From positions 124,001-188,000 of the forward strand of contig JBAIAA010000865.1 of the NCBI GenBank assembly GCA_037893245.1: 64,000 nucleotides of DNA, written 5' to 3'. Positions 12,061 through 23,843 of this stretch are shown here, piece after piece. Positions within the stretch are counted from its first letter, which is position 1. Each line of letters opens with the position of its first letter. A program made the position numbers and the translations under genes. The notes beneath the pieces are model-generated. The model was given only the letters and a program-made list of their open reading frames with translations, was not told the origin of the DNA and searched no databases. This stretch comes from Crossaster papposus. Its lineage: Eukaryota > Echinodermata > Asteroidea > Velatida > Solasteridae.

Positions 12061-13778
12061 GAGGTGTAGATCAGACACGTGGAAATACTCTATATCTGTC
12101 TTCTACCTCTGCTGTTTCTTCTGAGCAGGTTGAGTGAGACACGTGGATAAACTCTATCTCTGTCTTCTACCTCTGCTGTTCCTTCTGAGCAGGCTGAGTG
12201 AGACACGTGAATATACTCTATCTATCTTCTACCTCTGCTGTTCCTTCTGAGCAGGCTGAGTGAGGTGTAGATCAGACACGTGGATATACTCTATATCTGT
12301 CTTGTACCTCTGCTGTTCCTTCTGAGCAGGCTGAGTGAGACACGTGGATATACTCTATATCTGTCTTCTACCTCTGCTGTTTCTTATGAACAGGCTGAGT
12401 GAGGGGTAGATCAGACACGTGGATATACTCTATCTCTGTCTTCTACCTCTGCTGATCCTTATGAGCAGGCTGATAAGACACGTGGATATACTCTATCTCT
12501 GTCTTCTACCTCTGCTGTTCCTTCTGAGCAGGCTGAGTGGGGTGTAGATCAGACACGTGGATACACTCTATCTATGTCTTCTACCTCTGCTGTTCCTTCT
12601 GAGCAGGCTGAGTGAGACACGTGGATATACTCTATCTCTGTCTTTTACCTCTGCTGTTCCTTCTGAACAGGCTGAGTGAGACACGTGGATATACTCTATC
12701 TCTGCTTCTACCTCTGCTGTTCCTTCTGAGCAGGCTGAGTGAGGTGTAGATCGGACACGTGGATATACTATATATCTGTATTGTACCTCTGCTGTTCCTT
12801 CTGAGCAGGCTGAGTGACACACGTGGATATACTCTATCTCTGTCTTCTACCTCTGCTGTTCCTTCTGAGCAGGCTGAGTGAGGTGTAGATCAGACACGTG
12901 GATAAACTCTATCTTTGTCTTCTACCTCTGCTGTTCCTTCTGAGCAGTCTGAGTGAGACACGTGGATAAACAATATCTCTGTCTTCTACCTCTGCTGTTC
13001 CTTCTGAGCAGGCTGAGTGAGACACGTGGATATACTCTATCTCTGTCTTCTACCTCTGCTGTTCCTTCTGAGCAGGCTGAGTGAGGTGTAGATCAGACAC
13101 GTGGATATACTCTATCTCTGTCTCCTATCTCTGCTGTTCCTTCTGAGCAGGCTGAGTGAGACACGTGGATATACTATATCTCTGTCTTCTACCTCTGCTG
13201 CTCCTTCTGAGCAAGCTGAGTGAGGTGTAGATCAGACACGTGGATATACTCTATCTCTGTCTTCTACCTCTGCTGTTCCTTCTGAGCAGGCTGAGTGAGA
13301 CACGTGGATATACTCTATCTCTGTCTTCTACCTCTGCTGTTCCTTTTGAGCAGATTGAGTGAGACACGTGGATATACTCGATCTTTGTCTTCTACCTCTG
13401 CTGTTCCTTCTGAGCATGCTGAGTGACGTGTAGATTAGACACGTTGATATACTCTATATCTGTATTGTACCTCTGCTGTTCCTTCTGAGCAGGCTGAGTG
13501 AGACACGTGGATATACTCTATATCTGTCTTCTACCTCTGCTGTTCCTTATGAACAGGCTTAGTGAAGTGTAAATCAGACACGTGGATATACTCTATCTCT
13601 GTCTTCTACCTCTGCTGTTCCTTCTGAGCAGGCTGAGTGAGACACGTGGATATACTCTATCTCTGTCGTCTACCTCTGCTGTTCCTTCTGAGCAGGCTGA
13701 GTGAGGTGTCGATCAGACACGTGTATATACTCTATCTCTGTCCTCTACCTCAGCTGTTCCTTCTGAGCAGGCTGAGTG
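12061..13778 (+). repeat. Copy of 7,743-9,460 (offset 4,318 bp)
   Basis: It starts exactly where the 1,300-bp duplication ends, so the junction at about 12,060 is a recombination boundary. The order of variant monomers follows the parent, including the 74-bp monomer near 12,710 and ATAAACAATATC near 12,970. Private changes include GGAAATACTC near 12,082 and GCAGTCTGAG near 12,945. A further copy lies at about 27,966-29,740. Confidence 0.85.
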
Positions 13779-15552
13779 AAACACGTGGATATACTCTATC
13801 TCTGTCTTCTACCTCTGCTGTTCCTTATGAGCAGGCTGAGTGAGGTGTCGATCACACACGTGGATATACTTTATCTCTGTCTTCTACCTCTGCTATTCAT
13901 TCTGAGCAGGCTGAGTGAGACACGTGGATATACTCTATCTCTGTCTTCTACCTCTGCTGTTCCTTCTGAGCAGGCTGAGTGAGACACGTGGATATACTCT
14001 ATCTCTGTCTTCTACCTCTGCTGTTCCTTCTGAACAGGCTGAGTGAGACACGTGGATATACTCTATCTCTGTCTTCTACCTCTGCTGTTCCTTCTGAGCA
14101 GGCTAAGTGAGGTGTATATCAGACACGTGGATATACTATATATCTGTCTTGTACCTCTGCTGTTCCTTCTGAGCAGGTTGAGTGAGACACGTGGATATAC
14201 TCTATCTCTGTCTTCCACCTTTGCTGTTCCTTCTGAGCAGGCTTAGTGAGGTGTAATTCAGACACGTGGATATACTCTATCTCTGTCTTCTACCTCTGCT
14301 GTTCCTTCTGAGCAGGCTGATAAGACACGTGGATATACTCTATCTCTGTCTTCCACCTCTGCTGTTCCTTTTGAGCAGGCTGAGTGAGGTGTAGATCAGA
14401 CACGTGGATATACTCTATCTCTGTCTTCTACCTCTGCTGTTCCTTCTGAGCAGGCTGAGTGAGACACGTGGATATACTCTATCTCTGTCTTCTACCTCTG
14501 CTGTTCCTTTTGAGCAGATTGAGTGAGACACGTGGATATACTCGATCTTTGTCTTCTACCTCTGCTGTTCCTTCTGAGCATGCTGAGTGACGTGTAGATT
14601 AGACACGTTGATATACTCTATATCTGTATTGTACCTCTGCTGTTCCTTCTGAGCAGGCTGAGTGAGACACGTGGATATACTCTATATCTGTCTTCTACCT
14701 CTGCTGTTCCTTATGAACAGGCTTAGTGAAGTGTAAATCAGACACGTGGATATACTCTATCTCTGTCTTCTACCTCTGCTGTTCCTTCTGAGCAGGCTGA
14801 GTGAGACACGTGGATATACCCTATCTCTGTCGTCTACCTCTGCTGTTCCTTCTGAGCAGGCTGAGTGAGGTGTCGATCAGACACGTGTATATACTCTATC
14901 TCTGTCCTCTACCTCAGCTGTTCCTTCTGAGCAGGCTGAGTGAAACACGTGGATATACTCTATCTCTGTCTTCTACCTCTGCTGTTCCTTATGAGCAGGC
15001 TGAGTGAGGTGTCGATCACACACGTGGATATACTTTATCTCTGTCTTCTACCTCTGCTATTCATTCTGAGCAGGCTGAGTGAGACACGTGGATATACTCT
15101 ATCTCTGTCTTCTACCTCTGCTGTTCCTTCTGAGCAGGCTGAGTGAGACACGTGGATATACTCTATCTCTGTCTTCTACCTCTGCTGTTCCTTCTGAACA
15201 GGCTGAGTGAGACACGTGGATATACTCTATCTCTGTCTTCTACCTCTGCTGTTCCTTCTGAGCAGGCTGAGTGAGGTGTATATCAGACACGTGGATATAC
15301 TATATATCTGTCTTGTACCTCTGCTGTTCCTTCTGAGCAGGTTGAGTGAGACACGTGGATATACTCTATCTCTGTCTTCCACCTTTGCTGTTCCTTCTGA
15401 GCAGGCTTAGTGAGGTGTAATTCAGACACGTGGATATACTCTATCTCTGTCTTCTACCTCTGCTGTTCCTTCTGAGCAGGCTGATAAGACACGTGGATAT
15501 ACTCTATCTCTGTCTTCCACCTCTGCTGTTCCTTTTGAGCAGGCTGAGTGAG
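13225..15552 (+). repeat. Tandem duplication of 1,164 bp (two copies)
   Basis: Copy 1 is about 13,225-14,388 and copy 2 about 14,389-15,552. GAGCAGATTGAG, CACGTTGATATAC, GAGTGAAACACG and TTCATTCTGAG all recur at exactly 1,164 bp. The length equals 17 monomers with 7 linkers, minus the one base of the single 63-bp monomer inside. Copy 2 has ATATACCCTATC near 14,816, absent from copy 1. Confidence 0.9.
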
Positions 15553-16514
15553 GTGTAGATCAGACACGTGGATATACTCTATCTCTGTCTTCTACCTCTG
15601 CTGTTCCTTCTGAGCAGGATGAGTGAGACACGTGGATATACTATATATCTGTCTTCTACCTCTGCTGTTCCTTCTGAGCAGGCTGAGTGAGTTGTAGATC
15701 AGACACGTGGATATACTCTATCTCTGTCTTCTACCTCTGCTGTTCCTTCTGAGCAGGCTGAGTGAGGTGTAGATCAGACACGTGGATATACTCTATCTCT
15801 GTCTTCTACCTCTGCTGTTCCTTCTGAGCAGGCTGAGTGAGACACGTGGATATACTCTATATCTGTCTTCTACCTCTGCTGTGCCTTCTGAACAGGCTGA
15901 GTGAGGTGTAGATCAGACACGTGGATATACACTATATCTGTCTTCTACCTCTGCTGTTTCTTCTGAGCAGGTTGAGTGAGACACGTGGATAAACTCTATC
16001 TCTGTCTTCTACCTCTGCTGTTCCTTCTGAGCAGGCTGAGTGAGACACGTGAATATACTCTATCTATCTTCTACCTCTGCTGTTCCTTCTGAGCAGGCTG
16101 AGTGAGGTGTAGATCAGACACGTGGATATACTCTATCTCTGTCTTGTACCTCTGCTGTTCCTTCTGAGCAGGCTGAGTGAGACACGTGGATATACTCTAT
16201 ATCTGTCTTCTACCTCTGCTGTTTCTTATGAACAGGCTGAGTGAGGTGTAGATCAGACACGTGGATATACTCTAACTCTGTCTTCTACCTCTGCTGATCC
16301 TTCTGAGCAGGCTGATAAGACACGTGGATATACTCTATCTCTGTCTTCTACCTCTGCTGTTCCTTATGAGCAGGCTGAGTGGGGTGTAGATCAGACACGT
16401 GGATACACTCTATCTATGTCTTCTACCTCTGCTGTTCCTTCTGAGCAGGCTGAGTGAGACACGTGGATATACTCTATCTCTGTCTTTTACCTCTGCTGTT
16501 CCTTCTGAACAGGC
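15553..16514 (+). repeat. Spacer segment of left-family monomers
   Basis: It carries, in order, GAGCAGGATGAG, GAGTTGTAGATC, CTGCTGTGCC, CTGTTTCTTCTGAG, the 73-bp monomer near 16,050, CTCTAACTCTG, a 63-bp monomer and GGGGTGTAGATC. The order matches several other left-domain segments. From about 15,900 it also begins the segment copied to about 22,193 at an offset of 6,293 bp. Confidence 0.8.
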
Positions 16515-18586
16515 TGAGTGAGACACGTGGATATACTCTATCTCTGTCGTCTACCTCTGCTGTTCCTTCTGAGCAGGCTGAGTGAGGTGTCGATCAGACA
16601 CGTGTATATACTCTATCTCTGTCCTCTACCTCAGCTGTTCCTTCTGAGCAGGCTGAGTGAGACACGTGGATATACTCTATCTCTGTCTTCTACCTCTGCT
16701 GTTCCTTATGAGCAGGCTGAGTGAGGTGTCGATCACACACGTGGATATACTTTATCTCTGTCTTCTACCTCTGCTGTTCATTCTGAGCAGGCTGAGTGAG
16801 ACACGTGGATATACTCTATCTCTGTCTTCTACCTCTGCTGTTCCTTCTGAGCAGGCTGAGTGAGACACGTGGATATACTCTATCTCTGTCTTCTACCTCT
16901 GCTGTTCCTTCTGAACAGGCTGAGTGAGACACGTGGATATACTCTATCTCTGTCTTCTACCTCTGCTGTTCCTTCTGAGCAGGCTGAGTGAGGTGTATAT
17001 CAGACACGTGGATATACTATATATCTGTCTTGTACCTCTGCTGTTCCTTCTGAGCAGGTTGAGTGAGACACGTGGATATACTCTATCTCTGTCTTCCACC
17101 TTTGCTGTTCCTTCTGAGCAGGCTTAGTGAGGTGTAATTCAGACACGTGGATATACTCTATCTCTGTCTTCTACCTCTGCTGTTCCTTCTGAGCAGGCTG
17201 ATAAGACACGTGGATATACTCTATCTCTGTCTTCCACCTCTGCTGTTCCTTTTGAGCAGGCTGAGTGAGGTGTAGATCAGACACGTGGATATACTCTATC
17301 TCTGTCTTCTACCTCTGCTGTTCCTTCTGAGCAGGATGAGTGAGACACGTGGATATACTATATATCTGTCTTCTACCTCTGCTGTTCCTTCTGAGCAGGC
17401 TGAGTGAGTTGTAGATCAGACACGTGGATATACTCTATCTCTGTCTTCTACCTCTGCTGTTCCTTCTGAGCAGGCTGAGTGAGGTGTAGATCAGACACGT
17501 GGATATACTCTATCTCTGTCTTCTACCTCTGCTGTTCCTTCTGAGCAGGCTGAGTGAGACACGTGGATATACTCTATCTCTGTCGTCTACCTCTGCTGTT
17601 CCTTCTGAGCAGGCTGAGTGAGGTGTCGATCAGACACGTGTATATACTCTATCTCTGTCCTCTACCTCAGCTGTTCCTTCTGAGCAGGCTGAGTGAGACA
17701 CGTGGATATACTCTATCTCTGTCTTCTACCTCTGCTGTTCCTTATGAGCAGGCTGAGTGAGGTGTCGATCACACACGTGGATATACTTTATCTCTGTCTT
17801 CTACCTCTGCTGTTCATTCTGAGCAGGCTGAGTGAGACACGTGGATATACTCTATCTCTGTCTTCTACCTCTGCTGTTCCTTCTGAGCAGGCTGAGTGAG
17901 ACACGTGGATATACTCTATTTCTGTCTTCTACCTCTGCTGTTCCTTCTGAACAGGCTGAGTGAGACACGTGGATATACTCTATCTCTGTCTTCTACCTCT
18001 GCTGTTCCTTCTGAGCAGGCTGAGTGAGGTGTATATCAGACACGTGGATATACTATATATCTGTCTTGTACCTCTGCTGTTCCTTCTGAGCAGGTTGAGT
18101 GAGACACGTGGATATACTCTATCTCTGTCTTCCACCTTTGCTGTTCCTTCTGAGCAGGCTTAGTGAGGTGTAATTCAGACACGTGGATATACTCTATCTC
18201 TGTCTTCTACCTCTGCTGTTCCTTCTGAGCAGGCTGATAAGACACGTGGATATACTCTATCTCTGTCTTCCACCTCTGCTGTTCATTTTGAGCAGGATGA
18301 GTGAGGTGTAGATCAGACACGTGGATATACTCTATCTCTGTCTTCTACCTCTGCTGTTCCTTCTGAGCAGGATGAGTGAGACACGTGGATATACTATATA
18401 TCTGTCTTCTACCTCTGCTGTTCCTTCTGAGCAGGCTGAGTGAGTTGTAGATCAGACACGTGGATATACTCTATCTCTGTCTTCTACCTCTGCTGTTCCT
18501 TCTGAGCAGGCTGAGTGAGGTGTAGATCAGACACGTGGATATACTCTATCTCTGTCTTCTACCTCTGCTGTTCCTTCTGAGCAGGC
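16515..18586 (+). repeat. Tandem duplication of 1,036 bp (two copies)
   Basis: Copy 1 is about 16,515-17,550 and copy 2 about 17,551-18,586. Markers CTGTCGTCTACC, CACGTGTATATAC, CACACACGTGG and TTCCACCTTTGC recur at 1,036 bp. The length is 15 monomers with 7 linkers, minus one base for the 63-bp monomer. Copy 2 has private changes near 18,285-18,300 (TTCATTTTGAGCAGGATG). Confidence 0.9.
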
Positions 18587-18599
18587 TGAGTGAGACACG

Positions 18600-20815
18600 T
18601 GGATATACTCTATATCTGTCTTCTACCTCTGCTGTGCCTTCTGAGCAGGCTGAGTGAGGTGTAGATCAGACACGTGGATATACTCTATATCTGTCTTCTA
18701 CCTCTGCTGTTTCTTCTGAGCAGGTTGAGTGAGACACGTGGATAAACTCTATCTCTGTCTTCTACCTCTGCTGTTCCTTCTGAGCAGGCCGAGTGAGACA
18801 CGTGAATATACTCTATCTATCTTCTACCTCTGCTGTTCCTTCTGAGCAGGCTGAGTGAGGTGTAGATCAGACACGTGGATATACTCTATCTCTGTCTTGT
18901 ACCTCTGCTGTTCCTTCTGAGCAGGCTGAGTGAGACACGTGGATATACTCTATATCTGTCTTCTACCTCTGCTGTTTCTTATGAACAGGCTGAGTGAGGT
19001 GTAGATCAGACACGTGGATATACTCTATCTCTGTCTTCTACCTCTGCTGATCCTTCTGAGCAGGCTGATAAGACACGTGGATATACTCTATCTCTGTCTT
19101 CTACCGCTGCTGTTCCTTCTGAGCAGGCTGAGTGGGGTGTAGATCAGACACGTGGATACACTATATCTATGTCTTCTACCTCTGCTGTTCCTTCTGAGCA
19201 GGCTGAGTGAGACACGTGGATATACTCTATCTCTGTCTTTTACCTCTGCTGTTCCTTCTGAACAGGCTGAGTGAGACACGTGGATATACTCTATCTCTGC
19301 TTCTACCTCTGCTGTTCCTTCTGAGCAGGCTGAGTGAGGTGTAGATCGGACACGTGGATATACTATATATCTGTATTGTACCTCTGCTGTTCCTTCTGAG
19401 CAGGCTGAGTGAGACACGTGGATATACTCTATCTCTGTCTTTTACCTCTGCTGTTCCTTCTGAACAGGCTGAGTGACACACGTGGATATACTCTATCTCT
19501 GTCTTCTACCTCTGCTGTTCCTTCTGAGCAGGCTGAGTGAGGTGTAGATCAGACACGTGGATAAACTCTATCTTTGTCTTCTACCTCTGCTGTTCCTTCT
19601 GAGCAGGCTGAGTGAGGTGTAGATCAGACACGTGGATATACTCTATCTCTGTCTTCTACCTCTGCTGCTCCTTCTGAGCAGGCTGAGTGAGGTGTATATC
19701 AGACACGCGGATATACTCTATATCTGTCTTCTACCTCTGCTGTGCCTTCTGAGCAGGCTGAGTGAGGTGTAGATCAGACACGTGGATATACTCTATATCT
19801 GTCTTCTACCTCTGCTGTTTCTTCTGAGCAGGTTGAGTGAGACACGTGGATAAACTCTATCTCTGTCTTCTACCTCTGCTGTTCCTTCTGAGCAGGCCGA
19901 GTGAGACACGTGAATATACTCTATCTATCTTCTACCTCTGCTGTTCCTTCTGAGCAGGCTGAGTGAGGTGTAGATCAGACACGTGGATATACTCTATCTC
20001 TGTCTTGTACCTCTGCTGTTCCTTCTGAGCAGGCTGAGTGAGACACGTGGATATACTCTATATCTGTCTTCTACCTCTGCTGTTTCTTATGAACAGGCTG
20101 AGTGAGGTGTAGATCAGACACGTGGATATACTCTATCTCTGTCTTCTACCTCTGCTGATCCTTCTGAGCAGGCTGATAAGACACGTGGATATACTCTATC
20201 TCTGTCTTCTACCGCTGCTGTTCCTTCTGAGCAGGCTGAGTGGGGTGTAGATCAGACACGTGGATACACTATATCTATGTCTTCTACCTCTGCTGTTCCT
20301 TCTGAGCAGGCTGAGTGAGACACGTGGATATACTCTATCTCTGTCTTTTACCTCTGCTGTTCCTTCTGAACAGGCTGAGTGAGACACGTGGATATACTCT
20401 ATCTCTGCTTCTACCTCTGCTGTTCCTTCTGAGCAGGCTGAGTGAGGTGTAGATCGGACACGTGGATATACTATATATCTGTATTGTACCTCTGCTGTTC
20501 CTTCTGAGCAGGCTGAGTGAGACACGTGGATATACTCTATCTCTGTCTTTTACCTCTGCTGTTCCTTCTGAACAGGCTGAGTGACACACGTGGATATACT
20601 CTATCTCTGTCTTCTACCTCTGCTGTTCCTTCTGAGCAGGCTGAGTGAGGTGTAGATCAGACACGTGGATAAACTATATCTTTGTCTTCTACCTCTGCTG
20701 TTCCTTCTGAGCAGGCTGAGTGAGGTGTAGATCAGACACGTGGATATACTCTATCTCTGTCTTCTACCTCTGCTGCTCCTTCTGAGCAGGCTGAGTGAGG
20801 TGTATATCAGACACG
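18600..20815 (+). repeat. Tandem duplication of 1,108 bp (two copies)
   Basis: Copy 1 is about 18,600-19,707 and copy 2 about 19,708-20,815. Private variants shared at 1,108 bp include GCAGGCCGAGTG, CTACCGCTGCTG, ACTATATCTATGTC and the 74-bp monomer. The length equals 16 monomers with 8 linkers, minus 4 bp of recognised deletions. A 109-codon open frame on the minus strand occurs in both copies; it is a frame accident of the 74- and 75-bp monomers and has no independent support as a gene. Confidence 0.9.
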
Positions 20816-22192
20816 CGGATATACTCTATCTCTGTCTTCTACCTCTGCTGTTCCTTCTGAGCAGGCTGAGTGAGACACGTGGATAAACAATATCTCTGTC
20901 TTCTACCTCTGCTGTTCCTTCTGAGCAGGCTGAGTGAGACACGTGGATATACTCTATCTCTGTCTTCTACCTCTGCTGTTCCTTCTGAGCAGGCTGAGTG
21001 AGGTGTAGATCAGACACGTGGATATACTCTATCTCTGTCTTCTACCTCTGCTGTTCCTTCTGAGCAGGCTGAGTGAGTTGTAGATCAGACACGTGGATAT
21101 ACTCTATCTCTGTCTTCTACCTCTGCTGTTCCTTCTGAGCAGGCTGAGTGAGGTGTAGATCAGACACGTGGATATACTCTATCTCTGTCTTCTACCTCTG
21201 CTGTTCCTTCTGAGCAGGCTGAGCGAGGTGTAGATCAGACACGTGGATATACTCTATCTCTGTCTTCTACCTCTGCTGTTCCTTCTGAGCAGGATGAGTG
21301 AGACACGTGGATATACTATATATCTGTCTTCTACCTCTGCTGTTCCTTCTGAGCAGGCTGAGTGAGTTGTAGATCAGACACGTGGATATACTCTATCTCT
21401 GTCTTCTACCTCTGCTGTTCCTTCTGAGCAGGCTGAGTGAGGTGTAGATCAGACACGTGGATATACTCTATCTCTGTCTTCTACCTCTGCTGTTCCTTCT
21501 GAGCAGGCTGAGTGAGACACGTGGATATACTCTATATCTGTCTTCTACCTCTGCTGTGCCTTCTGAGCAGGCTGAGTGAGGTGTAGATCAGACACGTGGA
21601 TATACTCTATATCTGTCTTCTACCTCTGCTGTTTCTTCTGAGCAGGTTGAGTGAGACACGTGGATAAACTCTATCTCTGTCTTCTACCTCTGCTGTTCCT
21701 TCTGAGCAGGCTGAGTGAGGTGTAGATCAGACACGTGGATATACTCTATCTCTGTCTTGTACCTCTGCTGTTCCTTCTGAGCAGGCTGAGTGAGACACGT
21801 GGATATACTCTATATCTGTCTTCTACCTCTGCTGTTTCTTATGAACAGGCTGAGTGAGGTGTAGATCAGACACGTGGATATACTCTATCTCTGTCTTCTA
21901 CCTCTGCTGATCCTTCTGAGCAGGCTGATAAGACACGTGGATATACTCTATCTCTGTCTTCTACCGCTGCTGTTCCTTCTGAGCAGGCTGAGTGGGGTGT
22001 AGATCAGACACGTGGATACACTATATCTATGTCTTCTACCTCTGCTGTTCCTTCTGAGCAGGCTGAGTGAGACACGTGGATATACTCTATCTCTGTCTTT
22101 TACCTCTGCTGTTCCTTCTGAACAGGCTGAGTGAGACACGTGGATATACTCTATCTCTGCTTCTACCTCTGCTGTTCCTTCTGAGCAGGCTG
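20816..22192 (+). repeat. Mosaic of left-family monomers
   Basis: No single offset covers this stretch. Parts resemble 5.5-5.7 kb (ATAAACAATATC) and 18.3-18.8 kb (GAGCAGGATGAG, GAGTTGTAGATC, CTGCTGTGCC). The end, about 21,880-22,180, resembles 20,130-20,430 with CTACCGCTGCTG. Several consecutive long monomers occur near 21,000-21,300. It reads as a junction region between larger duplications, with no non-satellite sequence. Confidence 0.75.
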
Positions 22193-23843
22193 AGTGAGGT
22201 GTAGATCAGACACGTGGATATACTCTATATCTGTCTTCTACCTCTGCTGTTTCTTCTGAGCAGGTTGAGTGAGACACGTGGATAAACTCTATCTCTGTCT
22301 TCTACCTCTGCTGTTCCTTCTGAGCAGGCTGAGTGAGACACGTGAATATACTCTATCTATCTTCTACCTCTGCTGTTCCTTCTGAGCAGGCTGAGTGAGG
22401 TGTAGATCAGACACGTGGATATACTCTATCTCTGTCTTGTACCTCTGCTGTTCCTTCTGAGCAGGCTGAGTGAGACACGTGGATATACTCTATATCTGTC
22501 TTCTACCTCTGCTGTTTCTTATGAACAGGCTGAGTGAGGTGTAGATCAGACACGTGGATATACTCTAACTCTGTCTTCTACCTCTGCTGATCCTTCTGAG
22601 CAGGCTGATAAGACACGTGGATATACTCTATCTCTGTCTTCTACCTCTGCTGTTCCTTATGAGCAGGCTGAGTGGGGTGTAGATCAGACACGTGGATACA
22701 CTCTATCTATGTCTTCTACCTCTGCTGTTCCTTCTGAGCAGGCTGAGTGAGACACGTGGATATACTCTATCTCTGTCTTTTACCTCTGCTGTTCCTTCTG
22801 AACAGGCTGAGTGAGACACGTGGATATACTCTATCTCTGTCGTCTACCTCTGCTGTTCCTTCTGAGCAGGCTGAGTGAGGTGTCGATCAGACACGTGTAT
22901 ATACTCTATCTCTGTCCTCTACCTCAGCTGTTCCTTCTGAGCAGGCTGAGTGAGACACGTGGATATACTCTATCTCTGTCTTCTACCTCTGCTGTTCCTT
23001 ATGAGCAGGCTGAGTGAGGTGTCGATCACACACGTGGATATACTTTATCTCTGTCTTCTACTTCTGCTGTTCATTCTGAGCAGGCTGAGTGAGACACGTG
23101 GATATACTCTATCTCTGTCTTCTACCTCTGCTGTTCTTTCTGAGCAGGCTGAGTGAGACACGTGGATATACTCTATCTCTGTCTTCTACCTCTGCTGTTC
23201 CTTCTGAACAGGCTGAGTGAGACACGTGGATATACTCTATCTCTGTCTTCTACCTCTGCTGTTCCTTCTGAGCAGGCTGAGTGAGGTGTATATCAGACAC
23301 GTGGATATACTATATATCTGTCTTGTACCTCTGCTGTTCCTTCTGAGCAGGTTAAGTGAGACACGTGGATATACTCTATCTCTGTCTTCCACCTTTGCTG
23401 TTCCTTCTGAGCAGGCTTAGTGAGGTGTAATTCAGACACGTGGATATACTCTATCTCTGTCTTCTACCTCTGCTGTTCCTTCTGAGCAGGCTGATAAGAC
23501 ACGTGGATATACTCTATCTCTGTCTTCCACCTCTGCTGTTCCTTTTGAGCAGGCTGAGTGAGGTGTAGATCAGACACGTGGATATACTCTATCTCTGTCT
23601 TCTACCTCTGCTGTTCCTTCTGAGCAGGATGAGTGAGACACGTGGATATACTATATATCTGTCTTCTACCTCTGCTGTTCCTTCTGAGCAGGCTGAGTGA
23701 GTTGTAGATCAGACACGTGGATATACTCTATCTCTGTCTTCTACCTCTGCTGTTCCTTCTGAGCAGGCTGAGTGAGGTGTAGATCAGACACGTGGATATA
23801 CTCTATCTCTGTCTTCTACCTCTGCTGTTCCTTCTGAGCAGGC
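22193..23843 (+). repeat. Copy of 15,900-17,550 (offset 6,293 bp)
   Basis: The match begins within the first bases of a linker and runs through CTCTAACTCTG, GAGTGGGGTGTAG, CTGTCGTCTACC and the CACACACGTGG cassette. It ends where the source enters the second copy of its 1,036-bp duplication. Only one of the two tandem copies is represented here, so either the long-range copy was made before the 1,036-bp duplication or the copy boundary fell between them. Confidence 0.8.
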